A stretch of DNA of 64,000 nt, taken from positions 31,388,290 to 31,452,289 of the forward strand of contig NC_044980.1 of NCBI RefSeq assembly GCF_008728515.1. The letters are read 5' to 3'. Source of the stretch: Papio anubis. Lineage: Eukaryota; Chordata; Mammalia; Primates; Cercopithecidae. The position numbers were made by a program, and so were the translations under genes. A model generated the notes under the pieces. The model made no database searches. It was not told the origin of the DNA and saw nothing but the letters and a program-made list of their open reading frames with translations. Below, in pieces: positions 1-11,178 of the stretch (its first letter is position 1; each line of letters starts with the position of its first letter).

Positions 1-129
1 TGTGGTGGTGTGTACCTGTAATCCCAGCTACTTGGGAGGCTGAGGCAAGAGAATCAAGAGAAGGCAGGCAGAAGTGAATGGAGATTGCACCACTGCACTC
101 CAGCCTGGGGTGACAGAGTGAGATTCTGT

Positions 130-158
<29 letters not shown>
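1..158 (+). mobile_element. Alu right arm, cut by window edge
   Basis: Begins inside the right monomer and ends in a 26-A tail. Confidence 0.9.
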
Positions 159-160
<2 letters not shown>

Positions 161-189
161 CTGTTGTTTATAAGCCACACTGTCTACTG

Positions 190-531
190 TGTTAGTCCCC
201 AACCTTTTTGGTGCCTGGGACTGGTTTCAGGCAAGACAATTTTTTCCACGGACTGGAGGAGGGAGGGGGATGGTTTCAGGATGCGATTGTTCCACCTCAG
301 ATCATCAGGCATTAGTTAGATTCTCATAAGGAACGCCTACCTTAGATCCTTTACATGCGCAGTTCATAACAGGGTTCACACTCCTAAGAGAATCTAATGC
401 TGCTGCTGATTTGACAGGAGGCGGAGCTCAGGCAGTAAAGCTCGCCAGCACCTCACCTTCTGCTGTGCAACCTAGTTCCTAACAGGCCACAGACCAGTAC
501 CCGCCCACAGCCCAGAGGTTAGGGATGTCTG
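190..531 (+). mobile_element. MER1-type hAT DNA transposon relic
   Basis: The ends form a degraded terminal inverted repeat (tccccaacctttttggtg against the gaggttaggga end). The interior (tcagatcatcaggcattag, ctgacaggaggcggagctc-like) matches the MER1B pattern known to me. Length is about 340 bp. Confidence 0.8.
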
Positions 532-984
532 GTCTATGGTATTCTGTTACGTAGCCCAAATAAACTGAGACAGGTAACAAAACCAGTAAATAACTAAATA
601 ATGCTTGGATTTGGGCCCCATCCACATATGTAAGTTACTGGTGTTAACCAAGTTATGATTATGTTTGAAAAGTTCCCTTTTAAGCAATTTGTAACGCAGA
701 ATGTGTTTTTTCACACTAGTAGTAGCCAGGCCCCTGATCACTGGGGCCTCTATTCTCATGGTCTTCACTCAAAACCAGGGATTTTACCTGCCACTCCCTA
801 GGAACTTGGACATCAGCAGCCTTAAACCCACTACCTATCGATGAGAACCAAATCCAACTAGGAAATTCAATCCACAAGTAACTTTTCATCATCCTTATGG
901 GGATTCCAATCCTCAGCCTCTCTCCTTTTTTACCCACCAGTCTCCTCCATTCTTTCCCTCATCCCCACCCAGCACAGTAAGTTA

Positions 985-1130
985 CTGTGCACATACCATG
1001 TGCAAAGCACTCTTCTGAGTACTAAGTACTGTGGGAGCTCATTTCAACCTTCACAACAACCTTCTGAACTAAGTGCTATTATTATTGATCTCAATTCAAA
1101 GATGGGCAAATAAGGCCAGAGTACACTACC
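985..1130 (-). repeat. MIR fragment
   Basis: The order gcaaagcactcttctgagta, cttcacaacaaccttctga, ctattattattgatctc is that of an antisense MIR. Confidence 0.6.
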
Positions 1131-1330
1131 TTCAACTACACCCTTACTAGTTTTCTAAACACATCCATTGTTTTCCACTGCATTCAACTAGCAAAACTCC
1201 AGCCTCAGATCAATCCAACTGTCACTTTCTCCATATCTGTACCTGTGTTTCTGAACTGATGTAAAAAAATATTGTAATCTCAGTACATGTACTATCTCCA
1301 ACTTAAACTAAACCTTTAATGATACTGGGG

Positions 1331-1605
1331 TTGGGCACAGTGGCTCACGCCTGTAATCCCAGCACTTTGGGAGGCCGAGGCGGATGAATAACTTGAGATC
1401 AGGAGATCAAGACCAGCCTGACCAATATGGTGAAACCCCATTGCTACTAAAAATACAAAATTAGCCAGGCGTGGTGGTGCATGCCTGTAATCCCAGCTGC
1501 TCGGGAGGCTGAAGCAGGAGAATCGCTTGAACCCAGGAGGAGGTTATAGTAAGCCGAGATTATGCCATCGCACTCCAGCCTGGGTAACAAGAGAAAAACC
1601 GACTC

Positions 1606-1640
<35 letters not shown>

Positions 1641-1682
1641 TGCCATCGCACTCCAGCCTGGGTAACAAGAGAAAAACCGACT

Positions 1683-1686
<4 letters not shown>
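1331..1686 (+). mobile_element. AluS with duplicated 3' end
   Basis: A full Alu whose last 47 bases plus a CA run are repeated once (copies start at 1561 and 1639, 78 bp apart). Confidence 0.9.

Positions 1687-1733
<47 letters not shown>
1607..1733 (+). repeat. CA microsatellites in the Alu tail
   Basis: Two CA runs (about 1607-1637 and 1685-1733) replace the poly-A tail; the second has a tata interruption. Confidence 0.9.
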
Positions 1734-2479
1734 GCAAATCAGTTTCCCTACTCAGAGCTCTTACCACTCTCTATATCAGATATTTCAAAACCCGATTCTC
1801 CCCAAACCTCTAAACTCAGCTCATTTTCAGCAGATAACTTCACAAAATCAAACCAACTCAACAAACTCAATTTCATACATACCCGCTCTTTTGTCTGGTT
1901 ACAGTACACAGTCTGCCTAAAGCTAATCCTACCCATTCCCTCCTACTTCCACATTTACCTTTGCTCACAACTCCTGCCCTCCTAAAATACCTTAAAATCT
2001 AACATGTATACTAGCACCTGCCTATTGGCCTTCAAATATTCTCGCATTTACCATCACACATAAGAGACAGACCCGGACCAACCCTGCCCTATCTCCTTTC
2101 CATTCACAGCAGACTCCTTGAAGGTATCGTCAGCAAGTCCATCTCCACTACTCTTCCCTCCTCCTCCTCCTGCTGGCTCCACAACCCCCCTCTCCTGGCT
2201 TTGCTCTGGCAGCTCCTGCTCTGGCTCTGTGTCAGGTTACTCTTCAGCCGCCTATTCCTTCAACTGAGTGCTCTTGGCCACTTACACGGACTTCTCAGGT
2301 ACTCTCACTTGTTTTCAAAAAAAATTCAAATAGAAATACATGACAGAAAATTAAGTCTCTACCTTCTCTTCCCCTTCCATCCCTCACACATTCCCTCTTC
2401 AAGATAATCTCCATTAACATTTGGAATGTATCCTTCCAAATCCTTTTTTAAAGTGCACACAGTCACACTCTACCATACA

Positions 2480-2685
2480 CTGAGTATCTACTCTGTTAAA
2501 ATCGTGCTAAGCATTCAGTGTACATTTTTTCTAATTCTTAGAAAACCTTGTAAAGTAGGCACTATTCTTCCAATTTCACAAGATAATGGAACTGAGGCTC
2601 AGAGGACCTGCCACGCACTGAGGCAAAGCAAGAAATGAAATTGGTCTACCTAGCTCCAAAGCCCTGGCTCTCTTTTTCTGTCCTG
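2480..2685 (-). repeat. MIR fragment
   Basis: Antisense MIR core: taaagtaggcactattcttc followed by gataatggaactgaggctca. Confidence 0.6.
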
Positions 2686-2756
2686 CCTTCCAAGATCTGT
2701 TTATTTAATGTATGATCTAGGTGTGCTTCCTTTCAGCCCCCTGAAAACAGAAGAGG

Positions 2757-3070
2757 GTACAGGTTGAGTATCCCTGTACTTGGGACGAGAAGCGTTTCAG
2801 ATTCTAGATTTTGGAATATTTGCATATAGATATTGAGATACCTTAAGGACGGGACCTAAGTCTAAATACAAAATTCATTTGTGTTTCACATACACCTTAT
2901 ACACATAGCCAAATGTAATTTTATACAATATTTTAAACAGTTTTGAGCATGATACAAAGTGTGCCAGGTATGGAATCTTCCATTTGTAGTATCATGTCAG
3001 CACTGAAAAGGTTTCAAATTTTAGAACCATTTCAAATTTCAGATTTTCAGACTGGGGTGCTTGACTGCTT
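2757..3070 (+). mobile_element. Tigger/MER2-group DNA transposon relic
   Basis: It begins caggttgagtatccctgta and holds the familiar ttttggaatatttgcatat and cacataccttatacacat-like segments. It ends in an inverted copy (gattttcagactggggtgc). The family name is from memory. Confidence 0.65.
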
Positions 3071-3607
3071 ATCACTTTTTTCTTTCCACACTTGCCACTG
3101 ATCACTTCATAGCAGAAAGTACAAAACAAAGTGTGAGCAGACACTGCCTCTCAAGCAAATGAATTTTTAAGGGCTTTCATTGGTGGTTTTTTAAAGTATA
3201 TTTAACAGCATATTGTTAGTAAGACCTAACTATAAGCCACAACCTTTATTCTTCTGTAAGAAACACGAAGGTTTTATTTAATACAAGAGAATAACATTTC
3301 AGTTTGCAAAGCCATTTATAAATTATCATCTAGGTTCTACAATTACCTAGTACAATATTATCACCTTTTTACATTTGAAAAATCTGAGGTTTAGAGAAAG
3401 TAAGAAATATGACTACATTCACACTCTAGAGCAGCATTACCTCGAGCCCCAGAGCTGTGCCTCTAGATACATCACTTTTACTACTGCATCACACTGTATT
3501 TTAAGTTGAGGACATTTTGACAAGTCCTATGTAAGTTTTATATCAAGTCACTATAACATTTATTAGATACTGGCCTCTGTATTATTTTCTAAAAGCAGAA
3601 AATCATT

Positions 3608-3783
3608 CCCACTTGGGAGGCTGAGGCATAATGCTGCATAAAGTAAACACCGTAATTTTTTAAATTCTCAAAATAAACTGAGGTGGGAGGATCACTTGAG
3701 CCCAGGAGTTCAAGGCTGCGGTAAGCTATGATTATACAACTGCACTCTAGCCTGGGTGACAGAGTGAGACTCTGGGGAAAAAA
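3608..3783 (+). mobile_element. AluJ remnant
   Basis: Diverged right-arm sequence with about 47 bp of foreign sequence after ctgaggca. Confidence 0.7.
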
Positions 3784-3837
3784 AAATTATTGGAAGTAGT
3801 AAGTTTATATTTGTTTAATATATATTTTTATTATTAA

Positions 3838-3957
3838 AATAGAGACAGAGTATTGCTGTGTTGCCCAGGGCTGGTCTCAAACTCCTGGGCTCAGGCAATC
3901 CTCCTGCCTTGGTCTCCCACAGTGTTTACAGGCATGAGCCACCATACCTGGCTGGAA
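3838..3957 (-). mobile_element. Old Alu monomer fragment
   Basis: Reads as antisense Alu from gagacagagtattgctgtg to gccaccatacctggct. Confidence 0.75.
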
Positions 3958-4359
3958 GTAATATATTTCAAGCATAATTTTAACTCAATAAACTCTACTG
4001 AGTGCCAAGACATTACTAAACAGAGGTGATAAAGATGACTAAGATACAAAGGCACAGAATGAAAAGAAACAATAATTCCAATTCCAATATTATCATCATA
4101 ATACTGATATAAATAAAATGGCATTCCCTCACTCATTCTAAAGACAAACACCTGTGCAATACTAGGCATTGTGCTAGATGCTAGATATACAATGGTAGGC
4201 AAAAAGGATGTGAAAGCAACTAAGAAGTGAGATTAAGGTGAAGAGTCTCACTAGGCATTAAGAAATAACTAAGAGTATTGGCTGCCAGCTAGAAAAAGGC
4301 ACAGCCTTACATATAAGGATCCGCTAACACAAACATAAAGACCTAAAAAAGTAATCATG

Positions 4360-4652
4360 GGCCAGGAGCGGTGGCTCACGCCTGTAATCCCAGCACTTTG
4401 GGAGGCCAAGGCAGGCGGATCACGAGGTCAGGAGATCAAGACCATCCTGGCTAACAGGGTGAAACCTGGTCTCCACTAAAAATACAAAAAATTAGCCAGG
4501 CATGGTGGCCTGTAGTCCCAGCTACTCAGGAGGCTGAGGCAGGAGAATGGCGTGAACCCAGGAGGCGGAGGCTGCAGTGAGCCAAGATCGCATTACTGCA
4601 CTTCAGCCTGGGTGACAGAACAAGACTCCAACTCAAAAAAAAAAAAAAAAAA
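4360..4652 (+). mobile_element. AluY
   Basis: Full length, flanked by the duplication aagtaatcatg (about 4349-4359 and 4651-4661). Confidence 0.92.
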
Positions 4653-4844
4653 GTAATCATGTGATTTCCAGACCATTAAAGAAGAAAGTAATGAAGACCC
4701 ACAATATGACTACATTTTGTAATATATAAAGGTCTAATAAGATTACATAACATGTTCTATAATGCAGTCACTACAAACAATGAGACATCATTCTTCTGTG
4801 TCATTTGAATTTTTTTCCATGAGAACATACCATGTAAATCTGTA

Positions 4845-4850
4845 TTTATC
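4845..4850. repeat. Provirus target-site duplication, left copy
   Basis: The sequence tttatc directly precedes the TG of the 5' LTR and is repeated right after the CA of the 3' LTR at 13742-13747. Confidence 0.92.
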
Positions 4851-5437
4851 TGTGGGAAAGAGAGATTCTGGGGTGCCAGTTGAGTTGGTCTCCCCTGTGT
4901 GAGACACCCATGGGGAGCCACGGGCGGCCTCTGAGGAGAAAAGTCTCCTTATTGCCTTCATGTCTTTATGCCCCGAGAGCGTAACTGCTCAGTGGCATTC
5001 CACAGGTTCCTCAGGGAGATGACGCTCCCTTGAAGCAATGGAGTATAATCAAACATCTTGGCTCCTTCTGAAACCCGCTCCCATCCATTTCAGTCCCAAT
5101 AAGCTAAAGACCTTAAGTAGTTTAGACACACGCCTTTGCTCAAGGAAATTCACAGAAACTGCCACTGCTATACATCTTATTGAATGACTCACGAGTTCTC
5201 CTTCACTGATTAATCCTTTTCCTTATTCCTTCCTCCCTCTCCCATCGGCCCTAAGAACAAAGAGCTTGTAAACCAATAAATTAGGCAGAGCCCGAGAGCT
5301 CTGGGCCGTGAGCAAGCCTCTGATGCTCTGGTCCCCTGGACTCACCTTTGAAACACTTATTCTGTCTCTTTCTAACCCCTTTGTCTCCAGGGGACTTGGG
5401 GTACCTGCTGGGTGGTGTGGAGCTGGTTTCCCCAACA
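4851..5437 (+). repeat. Provirus 5' LTR (587 bp)
   Basis: It begins TGTGGGAAAG and ends CCCCAACA, matching 13167-13741 over its whole length. An AATAAA at 5275-5280 is the likely polyadenylation signal. It is directly followed by the primer binding site. A divergent patch near 5284-5330 differs from the 3' copy by small indels. Confidence 0.95.
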
Positions 5438-5439
5438 TC

Positions 5440-5457
5440 TGGCGCCCAACATGGGGC
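5440..5457 (+). promoter_or_regulatory. Primer binding site, lysine tRNA type
   Basis: The 18 bases TGGCGCCCAACATGGGGC start two bases after the 5' LTR. From memory they match the 3' end of tRNA-Lys (CUU, the Lys1,2 type) at all but one position. This is the primer that gives the K in HERV-K. Confidence 0.88.
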
Positions 5458-5608
5458 TCCCTGGTAATCTCTACAAATAATCCAGTGAAGAAATGCCAGA
5501 GCATGGAAAATGGAGGATGACTGACGAAGGATGCCCAAGTACATTTTCACTTCAGGCTCTACGGGTAAGTAGGGCGCTTGGAGAATTCCAGGATAACCTC
5601 AGGAAAAT

Positions 5609-7640
5609 ATGGGTCAGGCTGAAAGTAAGTTTACTAATTACTTAAGCCTGGTGTGGCAGTTATTGTGCCATGCAGGGGTAATTGTGAGTACCCAAAATCT
5701 CATATCTTTGTTCCATCTCATAGACAAGTATTTTCCTTGGTTCCCAGAATATGGAACCATGGATTTAAGACTGGCACAAGGTCAGATCAGACTTCAAACG
5801 AGCTCAACAAGAGGGCCACGATACTCCCTTCTCCACTTGGTCTGTGTGGTCGGCAATTAAAACAGCACTGGAGCCCTTCCACACTGAGGAGGAGGAGGAG
5901 TAGTTTCAGGATGATGTAGAAAAGTTTAGTAATTAGGAGTCTGATGGTCCGCAAAGCGAACCATCACAGTCTAGTTTAAAAGGGGGGGAGAAACGGGAAA
6001 CTATATATTCTAACTGCCAAAAACTTATGAAAGAAACAGTTCCACCTACTGCAGAAACAGTGCCACGTACTGCGCTTTTACGGGAAGGTCCGGAACAGCC
6101 ACCCCGCCTCAGCCTTATGAATTTTTGGAACGGGAGCCTGAGACACAGCTTGCCGCTCCCACTGTTGCACACCCCACCATTAACTATGGTGAAGGGAAGC
6201 TTCAGGCTCGCCCAACAGCCAGTTATGGTGAGGGAATGATCCAGGCTTGTCCACCTGTTAATTATGGTAGAGGAATGCTATGAGCCTGCCCAAATACAAA
6301 TTATGGTGCAGGAACAATCCAAGCATCCATTCACCAGACATGAGAAATGGGGGATTTGGATGCTTGGCAGTTTCCGGAAATTATTTCACCAGCTGAGGAG
6401 CCTGGAGAACATGCTCAAGCATGCTGGGAGCCATTTCCTTTTAAAATATTACAATACTTAAAGCAAGCAATTGGACGATATAGGTCAAATTCTCCTTACG
6501 TTCATTCCTTGTTACAATCTGTGGCTTATAACCGGCGCTTACTACCTACGGATTGGGAGTCATTAGCCTGATCCACCCTGTCCCCCACTGAATTTCTCCA
6601 ATTTAAAACCTGGTGGACGATGAAGCAACAAATCAGGCATGCAGAAATGCTCAAGCCCAACCTCCCGTTAACATCACATCTGATCAATTGCTTGGAATCA
6701 GACAGGCATGGGGTACTCTAAATTAACAGATGGTAATGGGTGATGAGGCTGTTGATCAGCTCAGAACTATATGCCTAAGAGCCTGGGAAAAAATTCACGA
6801 CCCTGGTACTACTTATCCTTTTTTTTAACTCAGTTCAACAGGGTCCAGGAGAGCCTTATCCAGATTTTATCACCCGTTTGCAAGATGCGGCTCAAAACGC
6901 TATTTCAGATTCTCATGCCAAAAAGATGATCATTCAGCTGCTTGCTTATGAAAATGCTAATACAGCATGTCAGGCAGCAATTAGACCTATTAAGGGAAAG
7001 GCAGATCCAAATGATGAAAAAACTTTAAGTGAATACATTAAAGCCTGCAATGGCACTAGGGGGCACTTATATAAGGCCAGCCTCCTTGCTCAGGCAATGG
7101 CTGGACTAAGGGTAACAAAAAACACATGAGTGTTCGCTGGATTTTGCTATAATTGTGGACAGGTAGGACATACAAAAAGAGAGTGTACAAAGAGCCAAAA
7201 AAGGTAAAACTCAGGAGGAAAAAGCAGGGAACCAGGTACCTGTCCCGCACGTAAAAAAGGAAAACACTGGGCTAATCAATGTTATTCAAAGTTTGAAAAC
7301 AGTGGACAGGCCGGGCGCGGTGGCTCAAGCCTGTAATCCCAGCACTTTGGGAGGCCGAGACGGGTGGATCACGAGGTCAGGAGATCGAGACCATCCTGGC
7401 TGACACAGTGAAACCCCGTCTCTACTAAAAAATACAAAAAACTAGCCAGGCGAGGTGGCGGGCGCCTGTAGTCCCAGCTACTCGGGAGGCTGAGGCAGGA
7501 GAATGGCGTGAACCCGGGAGGCGGAGCTTGCAGTGAGCCGAGATCTGGCCACTGCACTCCAGCCTGGGCAGCAGAGCGAGACTCCGTCTCAAAAAAAAAA
7601 AAAAAAGAAAAAGAAAAAAAGAAAACAGTGGACAGCCCTT
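5609..7640 (+). pseudogene. Proviral gag pseudogene (matrix, capsid, nucleocapsid)
   Basis: Gag would be the structural polyprotein. The ATG at 5609 opens a matrix-like segment beginning MGQAESKFTNYLSLVWQ, which stays open to 5860; the family-like reading then moves to another frame near 5815-5830. Capsid fragments are readable at about 6347-6571 and 6836-7126. The latter contains the major homology region (Q-G-x2-E-x5... from 6839). Zinc knuckle 1 (CX2CX4HX4C) is intact at 7145-7186. Knuckle 2 at 7241-7282 has Arg (CGT, 7250-7252) instead of its second Cys. In-frame stops include 7127-7129 and 7205-7207. An AluY interrupts the C-terminal part at 7309-7620. No functional product is possible. 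Confidence 0.9.
7309..7620 (+). mobile_element. AluY (AluYR-like) inserted in proviral gag
   Basis: A full-length young Alu is flanked by the perfect 14-bp duplication gaaaacagtggaca (7295-7308 and 7621-7634). It has an A-rich tail with G interruptions. The variants ctcaagcctg, aaaaaatacaaaaaactagcc and gatctggccactgc resemble Old World monkey AluYR subfamilies rather than the common human AluY, which is the main species clue here. Confidence 0.93.
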
Positions 7641-8570
7641 GCCAGGAAATGGACAGAGGGGCCTGCCCCGGGCCCTAATTCAAAACAGGGCATTCCCAGT
7701 TCAGGACGGGACATCCCTGACTCCAAACACAACGTTCCCGGCCCAGTCTATCCCTGTACAAATGTACAGCAACTGTCCCCCTCCACAGCTAAAAACGAGG
7801 CAGTAGATTTATGCTGTACCGAAGTCATATCCCTCCTTCCTGGGGAGCCTCCTAGGAAGGTCCAAACAGGAGTTTACGGTCCATTGCCAAACGACCCGGT
7901 GGGACTTATACTGGGAAGGTCCAGCTTAAACTTAAAGGGAATTCAAGTGGACTCTGACTGCCAGGGCGAAATTCAAATTGTTATCTCCTCCACTATTCCC
8001 TGGAGTGCTAATCCAGGTGACAGAACAGCTCAACTGTTGCTTTTACCATATGTTAAGTTAGGAGAAAGCTCAGAAAAAAGAACAGGAGGATTTGGAAGCA
8101 CAAATTCAGCAGGAAAGGCTGCCTATTGAGTAAATCAAGTCTCTGACAATAGATCTATTTGTATGGTCACTATTTAAAGAAAACAATTTGAGGGTCTGGT
8201 TGACACAGGAGCTGAAGTGTTGATCATAGCTCGTTATCAATGGCCAAAAAACTGGCCCAAACAAAAGGCCCCAGTGGGTCTTGTTGGGGTCAGAACTGCT
8301 TCAGAAGTTTTCCAAAGTACTTTTATCTTTTCATATCTTGGTCCAGAAGAACAGGAAGGCACAATACAACCTCTAATTACGCCCATTCCTGTTAACTTAT
8401 GGGGGAGAGATCTGCTACAGCAACGGGACACAGAAATTTCAATCCCTTCTCCCCAATACGGTCAAGCTAGTCAAAAAATAATGTCGAACATGGGCTATGT
8501 TCCCAAGAAAGGCCTCGGAAAACAGAAGACGGGCATTACTGAACCAATACAGATTACTGTAAAAAAATGA
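7635..8570 (+). pseudogene. Proviral pro pseudogene (dUTPase plus aspartic protease)
   Basis: One frame runs from just after the Alu to the TGA at 8568, broken only by TGA at 8127-8129 and TAA at 8175-8177. The first part is dUTPase-like (about 7800-8115): a GRSSL motif, a GIQVDSDCQGE motif-3 segment and the Gly-rich RTGGFGST end. The second part is the retroviral aspartic protease with active-site DTGA at 8202-8213 and a GRDLL segment near 8403. It ends with a G-patch (MGYVPKKGLGKQ, about 8490-8525). In live relatives the protease processes Gag-Pro-Pol and dUTPase limits dUTP. The frame differs from gag, consistent with ribosomal frameshift expression in the ancestor. Confidence 0.9.
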
Positions 8571-8579
8571 CTGAAAAGG

Positions 8580-11140
8580 ATTAGGTTACCATTTTTAGGG
8601 GCAGTCACTGTTGAGCCTCCAAGTCCTATTCCCTTAAAATGGAAGACCCAAAATCCTGTTTGCAGTGGCCGCTTTCTCAGGAAAAATTGGGGGCCTTACA
8701 GGAATCAGTCAAAGAACAATTAAACAAAGGAAACACTGAGCCCACATTTTCCCCATGGAAATTTGCCAGTGTTTGTTATAAAGAAAAAATCTGGCAGATG
8801 GCGCATGCTAACCGACTTACCAGTGGATAGTGCAGTCATCCAGCCAATGGGGGCCCTGAAGCTGGGGCTTCCATCCCCCACCATGATTCCTAGAGACTGG
8901 CCATTAATAATTATAGATTTGAAGGACTGCTTTTTTAACATTCCTCTAGCTGAGTCTCATTTTGAGAAATTTGCTTTTACAATTCCTGCTACGAACAACA
9001 AGGAACCAGCAGCCAGATATCACTGGAAAGTCCTGCCGCACGGTATGTTGAATAGTCCTATTATTTGTCAAACTTTTGAGGGGAAGGCTATTCAACCTGT
9101 GAGAGATCAGTTTCCAGATTCGTATATCATTCATTATATGGATGACATATTGTGTGCAGCCGAAAATTGAGACCGACTTACCCAGTGTTATTCATATTTA
9201 CAGGAGGTGGTATAGCCAATGCTGGATTGCTCATACCACCAGATAAAATTCAAACGGCCACGCCTTCCCAATATTTGGGAATGCAGGTTCAGGAAAGCAC
9301 AATTAAACCCTAAAAGGTTCAAATTTGAAAAGACTCTCTGAAAACTTTAAATGACTTTCAAAACTTATTAGGAAATATCAATTGGATTAGACCTACTTTG
9401 GGAATCCCTACCTATGCTATATTTAATCTGTTCCCTATTTTAAGAGGAGACCCTGCTCTCAATAGTAAATGAGAACTGACTCCTGAGGCTGCCGAAGAAT
9501 TACAAATGATTGAAGAAAAAATGTGACAGGTCCAGGTTAAAAGAATAAACTCAGGTTTACCATTACAGTTCATTGTGTTCCCTACTCTCCATTCTCCTAC
9601 AGGGGCTATAGTTCAGAGAGAGGACTTAGTTGAATGTTCTTTTCTGTCTCACAATACTGTCAGAACACTCACAGTATACTTGGATCAGATGGCAATCTTG
9701 ATTGGGCAAGCTTGCCTTAGAGTCGTTAAACCTTGTGGCTCAGATCCAGATAAGATTACAGTTCCAATGAACAAAAATCAGATTCAGCAAGCCTTTGTTA
9801 ATTCAGTCAATTGGCAAATAAATTTAGCTAGCTTCACTGGAGTTCTTGACAGTCATTATCCAAAAAACAAAATTTTTCAGGTTTGAAGCTAACAACACGG
9901 GTCCTTCCAAAAATTACCCATAGTGCTCCATTGGAAGGAGCAGTGATTGTGTTTACAGACGGCTCTAGCAATGGAAAAGCAGCTTATGTAGGACCTAAAA
10001 ACAGAATTATTCAAACTGACTTTCAATCGGCACAGAGGGCTGAATTACAGGCAGTTATAGCTGTGTTAGAAGACTTTAAGCAACCTGCAAATATTGTCTC
10101 CGATTCAGCTTATGTTGTTCAAGCTACTCAATACATAGAAACTGCACTCATTAAATATCTTGTGAATGAACAACTCATCAGCTGTTTTCTTCTTTACAAA
10201 AGGTAGTACATGATCACTGTTTTCCTTTCTGTACTACACACATTCGAGCACACACTAATCTTCCCGGGTCCCTTGTAAGGGCCATCAGGCTGATTTACTA
10301 GTTTCCACTGTGCTTACTAATGCCCAAGATTTTCACTCCCTAACACATGTTAATGCAGCAGGACTTAAAACAAAAATATCAAATTACTTGGAGACAGGCA
10401 CAGGACATTGTGCAACATTGCCCCCAATGCCAGGTATTACAACTGCCACATGAAGGGACTGGTGTTAACCCATGGGTTAACCCCCAATATGTTGTGGCAA
10501 ATGGACGTAACCCACGTACCTTCATTCAGGAAATTTGCATACATCCAGGTCACTATAGATAACTTTAGTATGGGCAACTTGCCAAACAGGTGAGGCGGCT
10601 GCTCATACTAAAAGACATTTACTTTCCTGTTTCGCTGCCATGGGCATCCCACAAAAGATTAAAACAGACAATGGCCCAGGCTACTGTAGTAAATCTTTAC
10701 AATGTTCCTTCAACAATGGCACACTGAGCACAGTACTGGAATACCCTATAATTCTCAAGGTCAAGCCATTGTTGAACGGGCTAATGGAACCTTAAAATCA
10801 CAATTACAAAAACAAAAGACAGAAGGGGGAAACAGAGAATACTCTACTCCCCAACTGCAGCTACACTTGGCTCTTATCACTTCAAATTTTCTTAATTTGT
10901 CTAGAGAGAGATCAGGTTACAACAGCAACAGAGCAGCATTTGACAGGACAAAAAATAAATCCTCATGAAGGAAAACATGTGGTAGAAGGACGTTAGAATC
11001 AAAACCTGGGAAAAGGGCAAAATCATTACATGGGGTCGAGGGTTTGCTTGTTATCTCACCAGGAGAGAATCAGCTTCCTGTCTGGGTACCCACAAGACAT
11101 CTTAAGCTGTGCCATTCGCCAGAATCCAAGGAAGAGGAAA
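8580..11140 (+). pseudogene. Proviral pol pseudogene (RT, RNase H, integrase)
   Basis: Fragments in several frames read as polymerase. The RT palm is open at 8763-9170, with YMDD at 9135-9146 and an immediate TGA (9168). A connection-domain piece lies at 9575-9886. RNase H (9883-10206) keeps the acidic residues Asp (9958), Glu (10042) and Asp (10102). The integrase zinc domain has its two His codons (10334, 10346) in one frame and its two Cys codons (10419, 10428) in another. The catalytic Asp (10504), Asp (10667) and Glu (10774) are present, but the last two are 107 nt apart, one short of the 108 needed for DX35E. There are many stops. Nothing functional remains. Confidence 0.92.
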
Positions 11141-11178
11141 AGACCTCAGAATATCCCTGCAACCCCAGTTCGTCAGAT

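Noticed and set aside
1447..1985. Histidine/threonine-repeat ORFs
   Set aside because: They are translations of the CA runs and the duplicated Alu tail.
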